Of a stretch of 64,000 nucleotides of DNA, positions 42,973 to 52,149 are shown piece by piece. Under the pieces are notes generated by a model, which worked only from the letters and a program-made list of their open reading frames with translations, was not told the origin of the DNA and did no database searches. The stretch's first letter is position 1. Each line of letters opens with the position of its first letter. A program made the position numbers and the translations under genes. The stretch is from Cohnella fermenti (GTDB lineage Bacteria; Bacillota; Bacilli; Paenibacillales; Paenibacillaceae): positions 171,809 to 235,808 of the forward strand of contig NZ_SSOB01000006.1 in NCBI RefSeq assembly GCF_004801405.1, in the 5' to 3' direction.

Positions 42973-45385
42973 TGACGCTCGCCTCCCGTCGGTTGGGGAC
43001 GGAGATGCGTTCGCCTGAATGTTCAGCACGCCACGCATACAGTTGTCCCCATATTTTGACCTGGAAGGTGCCTTCCCGAATCTCAGGAAGCGTAATGTGC
43101 AAGCGCTCGGGCTCGGCTTCAATGACCAGCCTGTACCCTCTCCATTTGATAGTGAAGGCAAGAGACCTCCACGCCCTCGGAAGCGAAGGCGCAATCTCCA
43201 GAATGCCGGATGACTCGTCAGGCTGAACGCCGCCAAATCCGAATAGCAGAACCTGCCAAACCGCTCCGGTCGCAGCCGCATGAAGACCTAAGCCTGCATT
43301 GCCATGACGGTCCATGAGGTCCGTTCTTGCCGTTCTCAGCCACAGGTCGTATGCCTTTTCCGTGTCTCCAAGGCGCTGAGCCATTAAGGCATACATGCCC
43401 ATGCTTAGAGAGGATTGATGCCAAGTGCGTTTCTCGTAATATTCATAATTCGCTTTAACCGTCGCCGGATCGGCCAACCCGCGCAGCAGCAACAGCAGCA
43501 TGACCGTATCCGCTTGCTTGATGATCTGGGTTTGCTCCAATTCCGCCAATTGCGGATTGCCGGTATAGACAGGCATGCCGAGAGGATCGAATGCCGTAAA
43601 TTGATAATCCTTTTTCTGAAAATAACCGTCGAACTGCTCGATCAAAAGCCGATCTTCGTCGCGCGGGATATACATGAGAGCCGCTATTTTTCTCCATTCG
43701 GCAATGTCGTCCGGCCGCCATTCCAGCCGCGCCAACAATCGGCTCACTTCTGCGGGAAACCGCGCTTGATAGTCCGTCAGCATATCGGCTGCCTGGACTA
43801 AATTATGGGCTGCCATCGCATTCGTATAGGCATTGTTGTCCACGCGCTCATGGAATTCGTCTGGTCCGATCACGTTCAGAATGACATATTGCCGGCGCTC
43901 CGAATGGAATTCAACCCGGGATTGCCAGAAGCGCGCCGTCTCGATCAGCAGCTCCAGTCCATATTCCAGCATAAATACCGGATCGTCGACGACGGATACG
44001 TATTGGCACACAGCATAGGCGATGTCCGCCGTCACATGATCCTCAATCTTGCCCATCCACAGCGGCTGCGGCGCGCCATGCTCGTCATACGAGAATGGCG
44101 GTATTTCTTCCTGGCCGCTGGCGGCGGATTGCCATGGGAACTTGGCGCCCGCATAACCGGCTATTCTCGCATTTTCTCGCGCGCCATCAAGCTTTTCATA
44201 TCTATATTTCAACAGGGATTTTGCCAAGTCGGGGAACGTATACATAAAGAAGGGCAACATAAAGATTTCCGTATCCCAGAACACATGGCCCCAATAGCCT
44301 TCGCCATGAAGCCCTTTAGCCGCAATGCTAACGGCAGGCGAACCGGAATAGGCCGTGCTCATCAGATGAAACAGATTAAACCGGATCAGCCGATTCTCAT
44401 CCTCGCCGCCCGCGATTCGTATGTCCGCATCCTTCCACATCTCTGCGTAACGGTCCGCATGCCTCCGCAGCTCCCGCGTCCATCCTTCGGACCGATAACG
44501 CTCCAGATTGCGATGGACGGCATCCCGCAGACAATCCCCATTTAGCTCCAGGGCTTGATAAATGACAACGAGCTTATCCAACTGCACCGTTTCCCCTCGG
44601 CCTATACGGAACTCGCAATATTCCGCGCATTGCTCACCGTCGTTTGAGAATTTGTGAGAGATCGTCGGCAACGGCGCTTGCTGGCCTAAGCGGGAAAGTC
44701 CATGAATAGCGGCTCCATATCCGATATGGACGGCTTCATCCTTTGTGACCGCTTCCAAATAAAGTTCTTCGAAGTCCGCATCTTCGGCAGCGATGAGATG
44801 ATAATGTTTGGCGCGGAACTTCGGATTTGTTCGCCAATTGACTGCCGACCCGTCAATACGGCTCTCTACGCCGAACACGCCTTCATGATTAAGCGGGGTT
44901 ATGAACAATCGGATCCCGGTACGATGAACGTTATGGCGGCTTACAAATCGGCATGTCCCTACCGCTGTTTCATGGCCGGCGGAATCTCTGTAAACGCTCT
45001 CGCTAATAAGAAGGCCCTGCTTCATATCCAGAATGCGGCAGAATCGTATGACCTCGCAGGTTTGCGCGTTTAACGGGCTTGCATCCTCTGCATAACGAAG
45101 GGCATTGCGGTTCGCGAATACGGATATGCCGTGCCAATGGGGCAAATTAACCAATTCTCTGACCGGTCCGTCTCCTTTGTTGAAGACACCCGCCAAATAA
45201 GTTCCCGGCATCTCCGGGACGGCCCCTTGCTCGCAAGCTCCGCGCGTTCCCATATACCCGTTCGTCAGCGTAAACAGGGTTTCATACTTCAGGTTGTATT
45301 TCGGATCATACGTGCTTTGTACGATCAGCCAGTCGTCCTCGCTCAGCAACTGATTAAGAGACTCATGATAAAAATACGCAGCCAA
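42965..45385 (-). CDS. GH65-family disaccharide phosphorylase
   Basis: About 806 residues with the GH65 layout: an N-terminal super-beta-sandwich (YDPKYNLKYETLFTLTNGYM, GTRGACEQG), an (alpha/alpha)6 barrel (GLHGEGYWGHVFWDTEIFMLPFF, ARIAGYAGAKFPWQSA) and the general acid in NVIGPDEFHERVDNNAYTN (Glu near 505). KQADTVMLLLLLRG follows. GH65 enzymes phosphorolyse alpha-linked glucosides such as maltose, trehalose, kojibiose or nigerose to beta-glucose 1-phosphate. The linkage is not readable by eye. A TTG at 45385 is preferred because GGGGGAG lies 8 nt upstream; an in-frame GTG at 45454 would include the promoter -10. It is coupled to beta-phosphoglucomutase. Confidence 0.9.
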   Translation of the reverse strand: MAAYFYHESLNQLLSEDDWLIVQSTYDPKYNLKYETLFTLTNGYMGTRGACEQGAVPEMPGTYLAGVFNKGDGPVRELVNLPHWHGISVFANRNALRYAEDASPLNAQTCEVIRFCRILDMKQGLLISESVYRDSAGHETAVGTCRFVSRHNVHRTGIRLFITPLNHEGVFGVESRIDGSAVNWRTNPKFRAKHYHLIAAEDADFEELYLEAVTKDEAVHIGYGAAIHGLSRLGQQAPLPTISHKFSNDGEQCAEYCEFRIGRGETVQLDKLVVIYQALELNGDCLRDAVHRNLERYRSEGWTRELRRHADRYAEMWKDADIRIAGGEDENRLIRFNLFHLMSTAYSGSPAVSIAAKGLHGEGYWGHVFWDTEIFMLPFFMYTFPDLAKSLLKYRYEKLDGARENARIAGYAGAKFPWQSAASGQEEIPPFSYDEHGAPQPLWMGKIEDHVTADIAYAVCQYVSVVDDPVFMLEYGLELLIETARFWQSRVEFHSERRQYVILNVIGPDEFHERVDNNAYTNAMAAHNLVQAADMLTDYQARFPAEVSRLLARLEWRPDDIAEWRKIAALMYIPRDEDRLLIEQFDGYFQKKDYQFTAFDPLGMPVYTGNPQLAELEQTQIIKQADTVMLLLLLRGLADPATVKANYEYYEKRTWHQSSLSMGMYALMAQRLGDTEKAYDLWLRTARTDLMDRHGNAGLGLHAAATGAVWQVLLFGFGGVQPDESSGILEIAPSLPRAWRSLAFTIKWRGYRLVIEAEPERLHITLPEIREGTFQVKIWGQLYAWRAEHSGERISVPNRREASVNG

Positions 45386-45419
45386 GTCGCTCTCTCCCCC
45401 AAACGTTTCTTTCGTTTTT

Positions 45420-45425
45420 ATTATA
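45420..45425 (-). promoter_or_regulatory. -10 element upstream of the GH65 gene
   Basis: TATAAT preceded by CCCCCC lies 34 bp before the TTG start. As at 23876, no good -35 is visible, and the sequence around it (TCCCC, TATAAT, AA) is similar. Activation by the adjacent AraC-type regulator is inferred. Confidence 0.45.
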
Positions 45426-45484
45426 GGGGGGAGGAAAGACTCGATAACAGACACGGAATGAACGATAAATATACGAAACGAACG

Positions 45485-47317
45485 CTATTCCATGCTCAAA
45501 CGATCGGCAAAGTGAAAAAGCCTGGAGATCTCATCCTTGGTCATAAAAGGCAGTATAACCGTAACGACGGTTCCGTTCCCGTAAACGCTCTCGATCGAAA
45601 TGCCGTAGGCCTCTCCGAAATACAGCTTAATGCGCTTCATAATATTGCTTAATCCGTATCCGCCGGAGCCGTCCAGCATAGCTCTGTTCAGCCCTTCCAA
45701 TTGTTCGTCAGGGATACCCGCGCCGTTATCCGTCACTTGGAATATGACGTTCTCTCCCGAACGATAGCCTTTAATAGTCAGTCTCCCATCCGTATCAACG
45801 GGGCGAAGTCCGTGTACAATCGCATTCTCGATGATCGGTTGCAGAAAAAGCTTAATGGTATAACACGGCTCCATGCCTTCCTCGATTTGAAAAATCGCCT
45901 CAAATTGAACATTATACGTAAACTTCAAAATTTCGATGTAGTCGCGAATCATGCCAATTTCCTCGGATACGCTTGTAATAAGCTCGCCATTATGAAGAAA
46001 ATTTCGGTAAAAGAAAATCAGCCTTTCCGTCGTCTGAAAGATGTCCTCCGCTCCCAAACGCTTTGCTTTTCTTTTAATAAGAGCCAGAGTGTTATATAGC
46101 AGGTGGGGATTGATCTGCGCTTGCAGCAGCTCAACCTCCATGCTTCTGGCCACTAACTTCGATTTGTAGTCGTGCTGAATCAGCTCATTGATCCTTTTGG
46201 TCATTTGCACAAAGCTATTATCGAGCACGCCGATTTCATCATTGCCGCTTACGGAACGGAGTTCTTCCCCATCCACGCTATTGGCCTGGAATCTGCGAAT
46301 TTTGGAGACAACCTTGGATATCCGCTTGGTAATCGCAGAGGAAACAAAAAAAGTCAAAATAAACGAACAGAGCAACGTCAGGATCAAGACAACGAGCGTA
46401 ATCTTCGTAATGGGGGCCAGCTTCTCTGCAACCAGATCCGTTCGGTATAACGATACCAGCCTCCATCCCGTCACGTCAGAGGTCGTATAAGCTGCGATAT
46501 AATTATCGCTGCCGTTTCTATATTTGAAGTAGCCCTCTTTGCCCGCCCAAGCATGAGCGCTTAATTCCCCGGTCTGAAAAGAGGCGGGCTTATCCGGATA
46601 AGAAAAAACCGTTTGTCCCGTTTCGTCAAAATAAAAGATTCGTCCCGACACGAACTGATCGTTGCGGCTGAATATTCCCTTGAAAATATCGGTGGAAATA
46701 TTCAAATTTAACATGCCTAACTGCTTTATCGTCTTGAAATCCATCAATTTTCGGTTCAACGAAATATACGTCGCTTGCTCCGATTGATTGGCCATCCAGT
46801 AAAAAGTTTTTTTGGAGGACAGGAATGTCGGGTACCAAGCTTTAGCAGCCATTTCCTGCATGTCCCTGATCCCCCCGCCATCCTTGGGCAGGGAGTCGTT
46901 GTCGACGTAGATCACTGGGATTACCGCTTCAGCCGAAGTAGCCGACTTCGTCGTGAAGCTGCCCTCGGTATACCCGGTCTCCTCGAATATGGAACGGATC
47001 ACTTTGTAGATTACATTGGCGTAAGCATTCGAGACCATATCAATGTCCGTATATGTCTGGGCCAAGGTTTCCTGAAACAGCGTGTTATTAAACAAGATAT
47101 CGCTTTTCTTCATATAAACGGTAAGCTGGAAGTCCATTACATTGCTGGCTTGCTGCAGATTTCTCAGCAGCCATTTCATTTCGTTCTGCTCTACGTACTT
47201 GGCTGCAATGGAATAGGAGGATAAGCTGATCGGCAATATCGCGCAAATCAAAATCGTCGTGAAACTGAACATTACCTTTTTGCGCAAGCTTATGTCATGC
47301 AGCTTCGGCCATCTCAT
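45485..47317 (-). CDS. YesM-type sensor histidine kinase
   Basis: A 610-residue membrane kinase: helix 1 at about 15-37, an extracellular sensor at about 38-290, helix 2 (ITLVVLILTLLCSFILTFFV), HAMP (ITKRISKVVSKIRRFQANSV) and a His_kinase domain with NPHLLYNTLALIKRKAKR (His near 403). The HATPase carries QPIIENAIVHGL, TDNGAGIPDEQL and GGYGLSNIMKRIKLYFGEAYG. It begins 2 bp after the response-regulator stop, with GGGAGAGG upstream. Unlike the kinase at 25163 it has a normal ATP lid. It likely senses a sugar from the polymer degraded by this cluster. Confidence 0.93.
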   Translation of the reverse strand: MRWPKLHDISLRKKVMFSFTTILICAILPISLSSYSIAAKYVEQNEMKWLLRNLQQASNVMDFQLTVYMKKSDILFNNTLFQETLAQTYTDIDMVSNAYANVIYKVIRSIFEETGYTEGSFTTKSATSAEAVIPVIYVDNDSLPKDGGGIRDMQEMAAKAWYPTFLSSKKTFYWMANQSEQATYISLNRKLMDFKTIKQLGMLNLNISTDIFKGIFSRNDQFVSGRIFYFDETGQTVFSYPDKPASFQTGELSAHAWAGKEGYFKYRNGSDNYIAAYTTSDVTGWRLVSLYRTDLVAEKLAPITKITLVVLILTLLCSFILTFFVSSAITKRISKVVSKIRRFQANSVDGEELRSVSGNDEIGVLDNSFVQMTKRINELIQHDYKSKLVARSMEVELLQAQINPHLLYNTLALIKRKAKRLGAEDIFQTTERLIFFYRNFLHNGELITSVSEEIGMIRDYIEILKFTYNVQFEAIFQIEEGMEPCYTIKLFLQPIIENAIVHGLRPVDTDGRLTIKGYRSGENVIFQVTDNGAGIPDEQLEGLNRAMLDGSGGYGLSNIMKRIKLYFGEAYGISIESVYGNGTVVTVILPFMTKDEISRLFHFADRLSME

Positions 47318-47319
47318 CG

Positions 47320-48939
47320 TTAGATCCTCTCCCGAAATTCTTTGGGACTATAGCCAGTAAGCTCTTTAAATTTGCTTCTGAAGTGCACCTCGTTCACATA
47401 GCCGATACTTTCCGAAATTTCATAAATTTTAAACTGGGGATTCGCCAGCATTTCTTTGGCCATATCTATTTTTTGCTGGATGATATATTCGGAGATGGTC
47501 GTTCTCATTTCCCGCTTGAATAAACTGTTTATATAATTGGGGCTGTAAAAAAACGCGCTGGCAATCGATTTCAGGCTGAGCTCTTCGCGAAGATTCTGCT
47601 TAACATAGACTTGTATCTCATGAATGAGCCTCGTATTTTTATTTTGCTTCTTATGATCCAGATAAGCGGCAATCTCTATCAGACATTGCTTTAACCAGGC
47701 TTTCATCTCTTCGACCGTTTCGAATAAGGTCCATTTCTCCCAGATCGGTCGATTTAACTCTACGATATTTTCAAATTCTTCGTTTTCCTCCATGAGCATG
47801 AACTGAAGGCAGGTGACAATTCCGTAAAAAATGCTTTTAATCTGATCCGCTCTGGTATCGGTACCCGAATGCTCCAAAAATCGCTCCACAAAACGGTCGA
47901 TCTCCTGCGAATTTCCCGAATGAATTAAAAATTTCAGTTCCTTTTGGAGTTCGGGTAATTTCCAATCGTTCTTTGCTGATGCCGATTTTTTCGTTTCTAC
48001 ATCGCGAATATGAATGATCTCCTGCTTGCCCAAATGAAATTTAAACTTCAGCGCAAATAACCCCTGCTCGCACAAATCGCTGACGCTAAGAATTTGGTCG
48101 CTGATATCGCTTAATCCCGCAGAGCAGCTTATGCCTTGCGAGTGAAGCCCCTCTATAAGAGTGGAAAGCAAATCCTCAGTCTGCTCCAATAGTTTGCTTG
48201 GCCCCATGGCGCTGTCATAGCTGAATAACACGCCGTAATGAGATTCGTCAAGACGTGTGGTCAGGACCGAAGCCTGCGTCGCCAGATGGTTCTCAACCGT
48301 CTGCAGGATGTATAAAGACAACAATTGTTTATCTTCCATGGATTTATCTGCCGCCAGGTTTTTGTAATCGTCCACCTCCAGCACGCAGACCATATAGATG
48401 GCTCTCTTCAAATCGATCTTGAAGAAATCAACCGTCTCCCAAAGCGCCTTCTCGTCTTTAAATTGCTTGGAAAAAAGCTCGGCGCTGAACTTTTCAACTA
48501 AAGCGGGCATGCTTTTGGACAGCATGGCCTTTAGCTTCTCCTGCTCCGTTCTCTTCTGAATCTCGCTATTCAACAGGTTTATGGTCCGATTAAGGACCTC
48601 AACCAATTCAGCGGGCACGATCGGCTTGAGCACATAACCGTGAGAAGACAGATCAATCGCTTTTTTCACATATTCGAATTTATTATAAAAGCTGAAGAAG
48701 ATCATCTTAATCGCCGGATATTTTTGTCTGACGATTTTAGCCATCTCAATCCCGTTCATCAAAGGCATTTCAACGTCGACCAGAATGATGTCGGGTTGCT
48801 GCGACTCAAGCATCCGCAAAGCTTCCTTGCCATTTGTCGCTTTCCCGAATATTCGGAGCGGAAGTCCCGCTTCTTCAATAATCTCCATCGCTTCTTCTCG
48901 TTCCACTTCAAAATCGTCAACGATCAATAGGCTCAGCAT
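47320..48939 (-). CDS. YesN-type response regulator with AraC-family DNA-binding domain
   Basis: A 539-residue regulator. The receiver has LLIVDDFEVERE (acidic pair 8-9), Asp55 in IILVDVEMPLMNG and GYVLKPIVP. A middle region of about 270 residues follows. A C-terminal AraC HTH pair shows LIHEIQVYVKQNLREELSLK, FFYSPNYINSLFKREMRTTI, IQQKIDMAKEMLANPQFKIY and YVNEVHFRSKFKELTGYSPKEF. The ATG at 48939 was chosen over longer frames because GGAGG lies 8 nt upstream and the receiver begins there. It is the first gene of the cluster. The 300 bp upstream hold no other gene. Confidence 0.93.
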   Translation of the reverse strand: MLSLLIVDDFEVEREEAMEIIEEAGLPLRIFGKATNGKEALRMLESQQPDIILVDVEMPLMNGIEMAKIVRQKYPAIKMIFFSFYNKFEYVKKAIDLSSHGYVLKPIVPAELVEVLNRTINLLNSEIQKRTEQEKLKAMLSKSMPALVEKFSAELFSKQFKDEKALWETVDFFKIDLKRAIYMVCVLEVDDYKNLAADKSMEDKQLLSLYILQTVENHLATQASVLTTRLDESHYGVLFSYDSAMGPSKLLEQTEDLLSTLIEGLHSQGISCSAGLSDISDQILSVSDLCEQGLFALKFKFHLGKQEIIHIRDVETKKSASAKNDWKLPELQKELKFLIHSGNSQEIDRFVERFLEHSGTDTRADQIKSIFYGIVTCLQFMLMEENEEFENIVELNRPIWEKWTLFETVEEMKAWLKQCLIEIAAYLDHKKQNKNTRLIHEIQVYVKQNLREELSLKSIASAFFYSPNYINSLFKREMRTTISEYIIQQKIDMAKEMLANPQFKIYEISESIGYVNEVHFRSKFKELTGYSPKEFRERI

Positions 48940-49250
48940 CGAAGCGCACCTCCACATACCGCAACTTTCATAATATTGTAAGCCTTTTCTTATTGAGAAT
49001 CTATTCCTTTTGAAGCCAAAGGCTTGAGACTCCGAACGCTGAACGATCCTGGGAACCACTATTGTACGCCACGTAAAGGCAAAGTGAAGCAAATGGTTGC
49101 CCCCATTGGTTGCAAGAACATATTGAATGAATCAGTTGGAAGCTCTCGAAGCGGGCAAGATTGGAAATTCGAGGTTGCGCATCGGACTATCCCATGATAG
49201 GCTAGTGTAGCTTGGACAAATTCCAACCATATTCAACCATAAATTGAGTG
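48940..49250. other. Intergenic region between the YesN gene and the Rpn nuclease gene
   Basis: Minus-strand TACAAT/TATTAT near 48971-48983 could be the -10 of the YesN gene. The rest of the stretch shows no gene or clear repeat. Confidence 0.3.
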
Positions 49251-49301
49251 AAGCACACTCCAACAGACGTCGCAGATGACGCTCCTGGGGTGTGCTTTTT
49301 T
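49251..49301 (+). terminator. Strong terminator-type hairpin just upstream of the Rpn nuclease gene
   Basis: AAGCACACTCC pairs with GGGGTGTGCTT (11 bp with one T-G pair) around a 25-nt loop that contains a second small hairpin (CGTC, 6-nt loop, GACG). T6 follows. There is no plus-strand gene before it, so it may shield or attenuate the following gene. Confidence 0.65.
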
Positions 49302-49341
49302 GGCATTTGAATGTGGTGAGAATGGAGGGAAATGGCGTATA

Positions 49342-50385
49342 ATGAAGAGAAAAGAACAGTTGAAGCTGGATCAATTGCTGCGCTTGTTGTTCAAGCTGTC
49401 GAAGCGTTCAACGATTGATCTGATCAATGGATTGTTCGGCGATTCGTTCGCGTATGAGGATGTCCCGTCGATCCACTACAGTAATGTCGAGATGATCGCA
49501 GACGATCTAAGCCGACTAATCGGCGACTTCCATGTGAAGCTTGTGACGACAAAGGGCACCTACCGCTACCACGTCGAGTTTCAAACATTAAACGACCAAT
49601 CGATGGCGATCCGCATGTTCCGCTACGGCTTCGAAATGGCGCTCGAGAAGGCGGCGACGGACGACAAGGGCGATGCCTCGACGCAGGACCCTCGCCTGCC
49701 GCTGATCGTCTTCCCGCGTCAGGTGGTCGTGTTCCTCGAAGAGAACGATGCGATCGGTGAATCGGTCGCGTTCCGGCTGCAGTTGCCGGATGGGCAGGAG
49801 GTCGTGTACGAGGTGCCCGCTGTCCGCTACTGGCAGTGGTCGTTGCAGGATTTGCGCAAGAGCCGAATGTATGCACTGCTGCCCTTGCAGGTATTCAAAT
49901 CGCGCAAACAAATTAGAAGTATCGCGGACAGCCGCAAGCCGGAAGAAGAGAAGCGAAGGCTGATCGAGCGTTGCTTCGCCGACCTGAAGGAAGTCGTGCG
50001 TCAGACGGTTGCGATGATCGCGGAATTGCACGATCAAGAAGTGCTGCCGACAAGAGATATGGACCGATTGATTAGAGCCATGAGCACCATCCTGAATTAC
50101 TTGTATCGGAAGTATGGAGAGCCCTATCATCAAACCGAGAAAGAGGTGTTTGTATTGATTAAGTCGTTCTACGATCCGGAGATCAGGAAGCAGGCCAGAG
50201 AAGAAGGCAAGAAGATTGGTCTTGAGGAAGGTCGGTTGGAAGGTCGGTTGGAAAGCAAGTTGCTGGTTGCACAAAGAATGTTGTCGCTGAATATCGACTT
50301 GCAACTTATTGTTCAGGCGACCGAGTTGTCGGTTGAGGAAGTCGAGCGGTTACGTCATGTCGATAACAACGGTTCGGAAGAATAA
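49342..50385 (+). CDS. Rpn-family PD-(D/E)XK nuclease/putative transposase
   Basis: A 347-residue protein of the recombination-promoting nuclease (Rpn/YhgA-like) type. The start LDQLLRLLFKLSKRSTIDLI is followed by LFGDSFAYEDVPSIHYSN and a PD-(D/E)XK core with YRYHVEFQTLNDQSMAIRMF, where the E-x-Q motif is catalytic. The C-terminus holds charged repeats (EEGKKIGLEEGRLEGRLE) and a small helical end, as is usual in the family. The ATG at 49342 has GGAGGG 12 nt upstream. It lies alone on the plus strand between a terminator-like hairpin and a bidirectional terminator, which suits a recently arrived selfish gene. Confidence 0.8.
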   Translation: MKRKEQLKLDQLLRLLFKLSKRSTIDLINGLFGDSFAYEDVPSIHYSNVEMIADDLSRLIGDFHVKLVTTKGTYRYHVEFQTLNDQSMAIRMFRYGFEMALEKAATDDKGDASTQDPRLPLIVFPRQVVVFLEENDAIGESVAFRLQLPDGQEVVYEVPAVRYWQWSLQDLRKSRMYALLPLQVFKSRKQIRSIADSRKPEEEKRRLIERCFADLKEVVRQTVAMIAELHDQEVLPTRDMDRLIRAMSTILNYLYRKYGEPYHQTEKEVFVLIKSFYDPEIRKQAREEGKKIGLEEGRLEGRLESKLLVAQRMLSLNIDLQLIVQATELSVEEVERLRHVDNNGSEE

Positions 50386-50408
50386 TCGGATGCTGTCCGC
50401 AAATAGGA

Positions 50409-50436
50409 AAAAAGACGCGCCTCCGCATCTTTTCCC
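50409..50436. terminator. Bidirectional terminator between convergent genes
   Basis: AAAAGACGCG and CGCATCTTTT form a stem with one mismatch around CCTC. A-rich and T-rich flanks serve both the plus-strand Rpn gene and the minus-strand liaR-like gene. Confidence 0.6.
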
Positions 50437-50454
50437 CCTTGCCTAAGTATGAAC

Positions 50455-51108
50455 TTACTCTGCCAACCCGTGCCGGTGAGCATAGATCGCCGCTTGCGTG
50501 CGGTCCTCGACGCCCAGCTTGCCGAACAGGTTGGTCATATGATATTTGACCGTCTTGATGCCGATGAACAGCTCGTCCGCAATGTCCTGGTTGGACTTGC
50601 CTTCCGCCAGCAATTGCAGCACTTCCATCTCCCGGTCCGTCAGCTCCTCGTGCGGGAGCGCGCTCTCCTGCGCCGGCTTGCGGAAGCGGTTCATCATCTT
50701 CGATGCGACCTGCGACTCAAGCACCGATTGGCCGCGCGCCGCCGCGCGGATCGCGTCAGCGATCTCGGATGCCCGCGACGTCTTGAGCAAGTAGCTGAAC
50801 GCCCCCGCTTCAATAACCGGGTACATCTTCTCGTCGTCGAGGAAGCTCGTCAGCACAATAACGCGGCAATCCGGCTGCTCTTCCAGCAGTCTCCGCGTCG
50901 TCTCGATGCCGTCCATCCCATCCATGACCAGATCCATCAGCACGACATCCGGCTCATACGCCTTCGCCAGACGCAAGCCTTCCATCCCGTTCCCCGCCTC
51001 GCCCACAACCTCGATGCCGTCTTCCGTTCCCAGCACGGCGGCGAGTCCGATTCTCACCATCTCGTGATCATCCACCAACAGGACTCGGATTGGCTGTTGC
51101 TCCGCCAT
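50455..51108 (-). CDS. liaR: LiaR-type NarL/FixJ-family response regulator
   Basis: A 217-residue regulator with a receiver (LLVDDHEMVRIGL, acidic pair 13-14, phosphoacceptor Asp59 in VVLMDLVMDGMDG, VIVLTSFLDD, FSYLLKTS). A LuxR-type HTH follows (LTDREMEVLQLLAEGKSNQDIADELFIGIKTVKYHMTNLFGKLGV). It overlaps the histidine kinase gene by 41 nt. With the kinase and LiaF protein upstream it forms the LiaFSR system that answers cell-envelope damage. The ATG at 51108 has GAGGGTGGG upstream. Confidence 0.92.
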   Translation of the reverse strand: MAEQQPIRVLLVDDHEMVRIGLAAVLGTEDGIEVVGEAGNGMEGLRLAKAYEPDVVLMDLVMDGMDGIETTRRLLEEQPDCRVIVLTSFLDDEKMYPVIEAGAFSYLLKTSRASEIADAIRAAARGQSVLESQVASKMMNRFRKPAQESALPHEELTDREMEVLQLLAEGKSNQDIADELFIGIKTVKYHMTNLFGKLGVEDRTQAAIYAHRHGLAE

Positions 51109-52135
51109 CTTCCCACCCTCTCTCTTCGGCCATGATCGGCACGCGAATCTCGATCCTCGTTCCCTTGCCCGGCGCGCTTGCCACATTCAAGGAGCCGCCC
51201 AGCTCGTTCACCCTCTCCTCCATCGTCACAAGCCCGTAGGAGGTCTGCTTCTTCGTCTGGACGTCGAAGCCGATGCCGTTATCCCGAATGGCGAGACGAA
51301 CGGTCTCTCCGCGCTTCTGCAGCGCAATATCCATCTTCGTCGCCTTCGAGTGCCGCAGCGTATTGGAGAGCGCCTCCTGCACCATGCGGAACAAGTGATT
51401 CTCCACGCCCTTATTAAGCGGGAGATCCTCGTCCATATCGAGGGTGATGTCCATGGCGACCTTCGCCCGCATCTCTTCGATCAGCTCCGGAACGGCTTGC
51501 GACAAGCGCTTGCCTTCCAGATGCACCGGCCGCAAGTGCAGCAGCAGCGCCCTCATCTCCGATTGCGCAACGGCGGCCATCTCTTCGATCAGCTCCACCT
51601 GTCGCTTGGCGCGTTCGAAGTCGTGATCGAGCGTCCGCCCGACGGCCGTCGCGGTCATCGAGATTGCGAACAACTGCTGGCTCACCGCATCGTGGAGCTC
51701 ACGGGCCAACCTCTGCCGCTCTTCGACAACCGCACTCATTCTTGCTCTGGCCGCCAGCTCCGTATTGTTGGTGGACAACCGCTGCAACGACGCGACCTGC
51801 TCCTCCCATTTGCGGCCGATTCGCGAGAACTGCTCCGCCAGGCTTCCGATCTCGTCCTTACCCATATTCGGCAGAGCAGGGATCGGCCGCCCCTTCTCCA
51901 TCATCAGCATGGCGTCCGTCAGCACCTCCACCCGGTTCCGAAGCGGATACGTCCGGTACATGCCGAAGGCGATGCCCGCCAGCACCAGAATGCCGATCGC
52001 CGACAAGCCGAACGTGATGATGGAGGACCAAGACTCGAAGTCCCCGGCCAGCCCTTGCGTCTGAAGCAGATACACGATCACGATGCCGACACCAAGGGAG
52101 AACAAGACGGATTCGCCGATATGACGCCATACCAT
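51068..52135 (-). CDS. liaS: LiaS-type sensor histidine kinase
   Basis: A 355-residue kinase with two N-terminal membrane helices and a very short extracellular loop. HAMP follows (RTYPLRNRVEVLTDAMLMME), then a HisKA_3 dimerisation domain with RQRLARELHDAVSQQLFAIS (His near 147) and a HATPase (RMVQEALSNTLRHSKATKMD, IRDNGIGFD, SYGLVTMEERVNELGG). Short-loop kinases of this kind sense membrane or wall stress and are held off by LiaF. The gene lies 14 bp after liaF and overlaps liaR. Confidence 0.92.
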   Translation of the reverse strand: MVWRHIGESVLFSLGVGIVIVYLLQTQGLAGDFESWSSIITFGLSAIGILVLAGIAFGMYRTYPLRNRVEVLTDAMLMMEKGRPIPALPNMGKDEIGSLAEQFSRIGRKWEEQVASLQRLSTNNTELAARARMSAVVEERQRLARELHDAVSQQLFAISMTATAVGRTLDHDFERAKRQVELIEEMAAVAQSEMRALLLHLRPVHLEGKRLSQAVPELIEEMRAKVAMDITLDMDEDLPLNKGVENHLFRMVQEALSNTLRHSKATKMDIALQKRGETVRLAIRDNGIGFDVQTKKQTSYGLVTMEERVNELGGSLNVASAPGKGTRIEIRVPIMAEERGWEDGGATANPSPVGG

Positions 52136-52149
52136 TTTCCATTCCCCCT

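Noticed and set aside
42973..43281. N-terminal extension of beta-phosphoglucomutase
   Set aside because: Out-of-frame reading of the GH65 C-terminus; the HAD motif starts right after the ATG at 42972.
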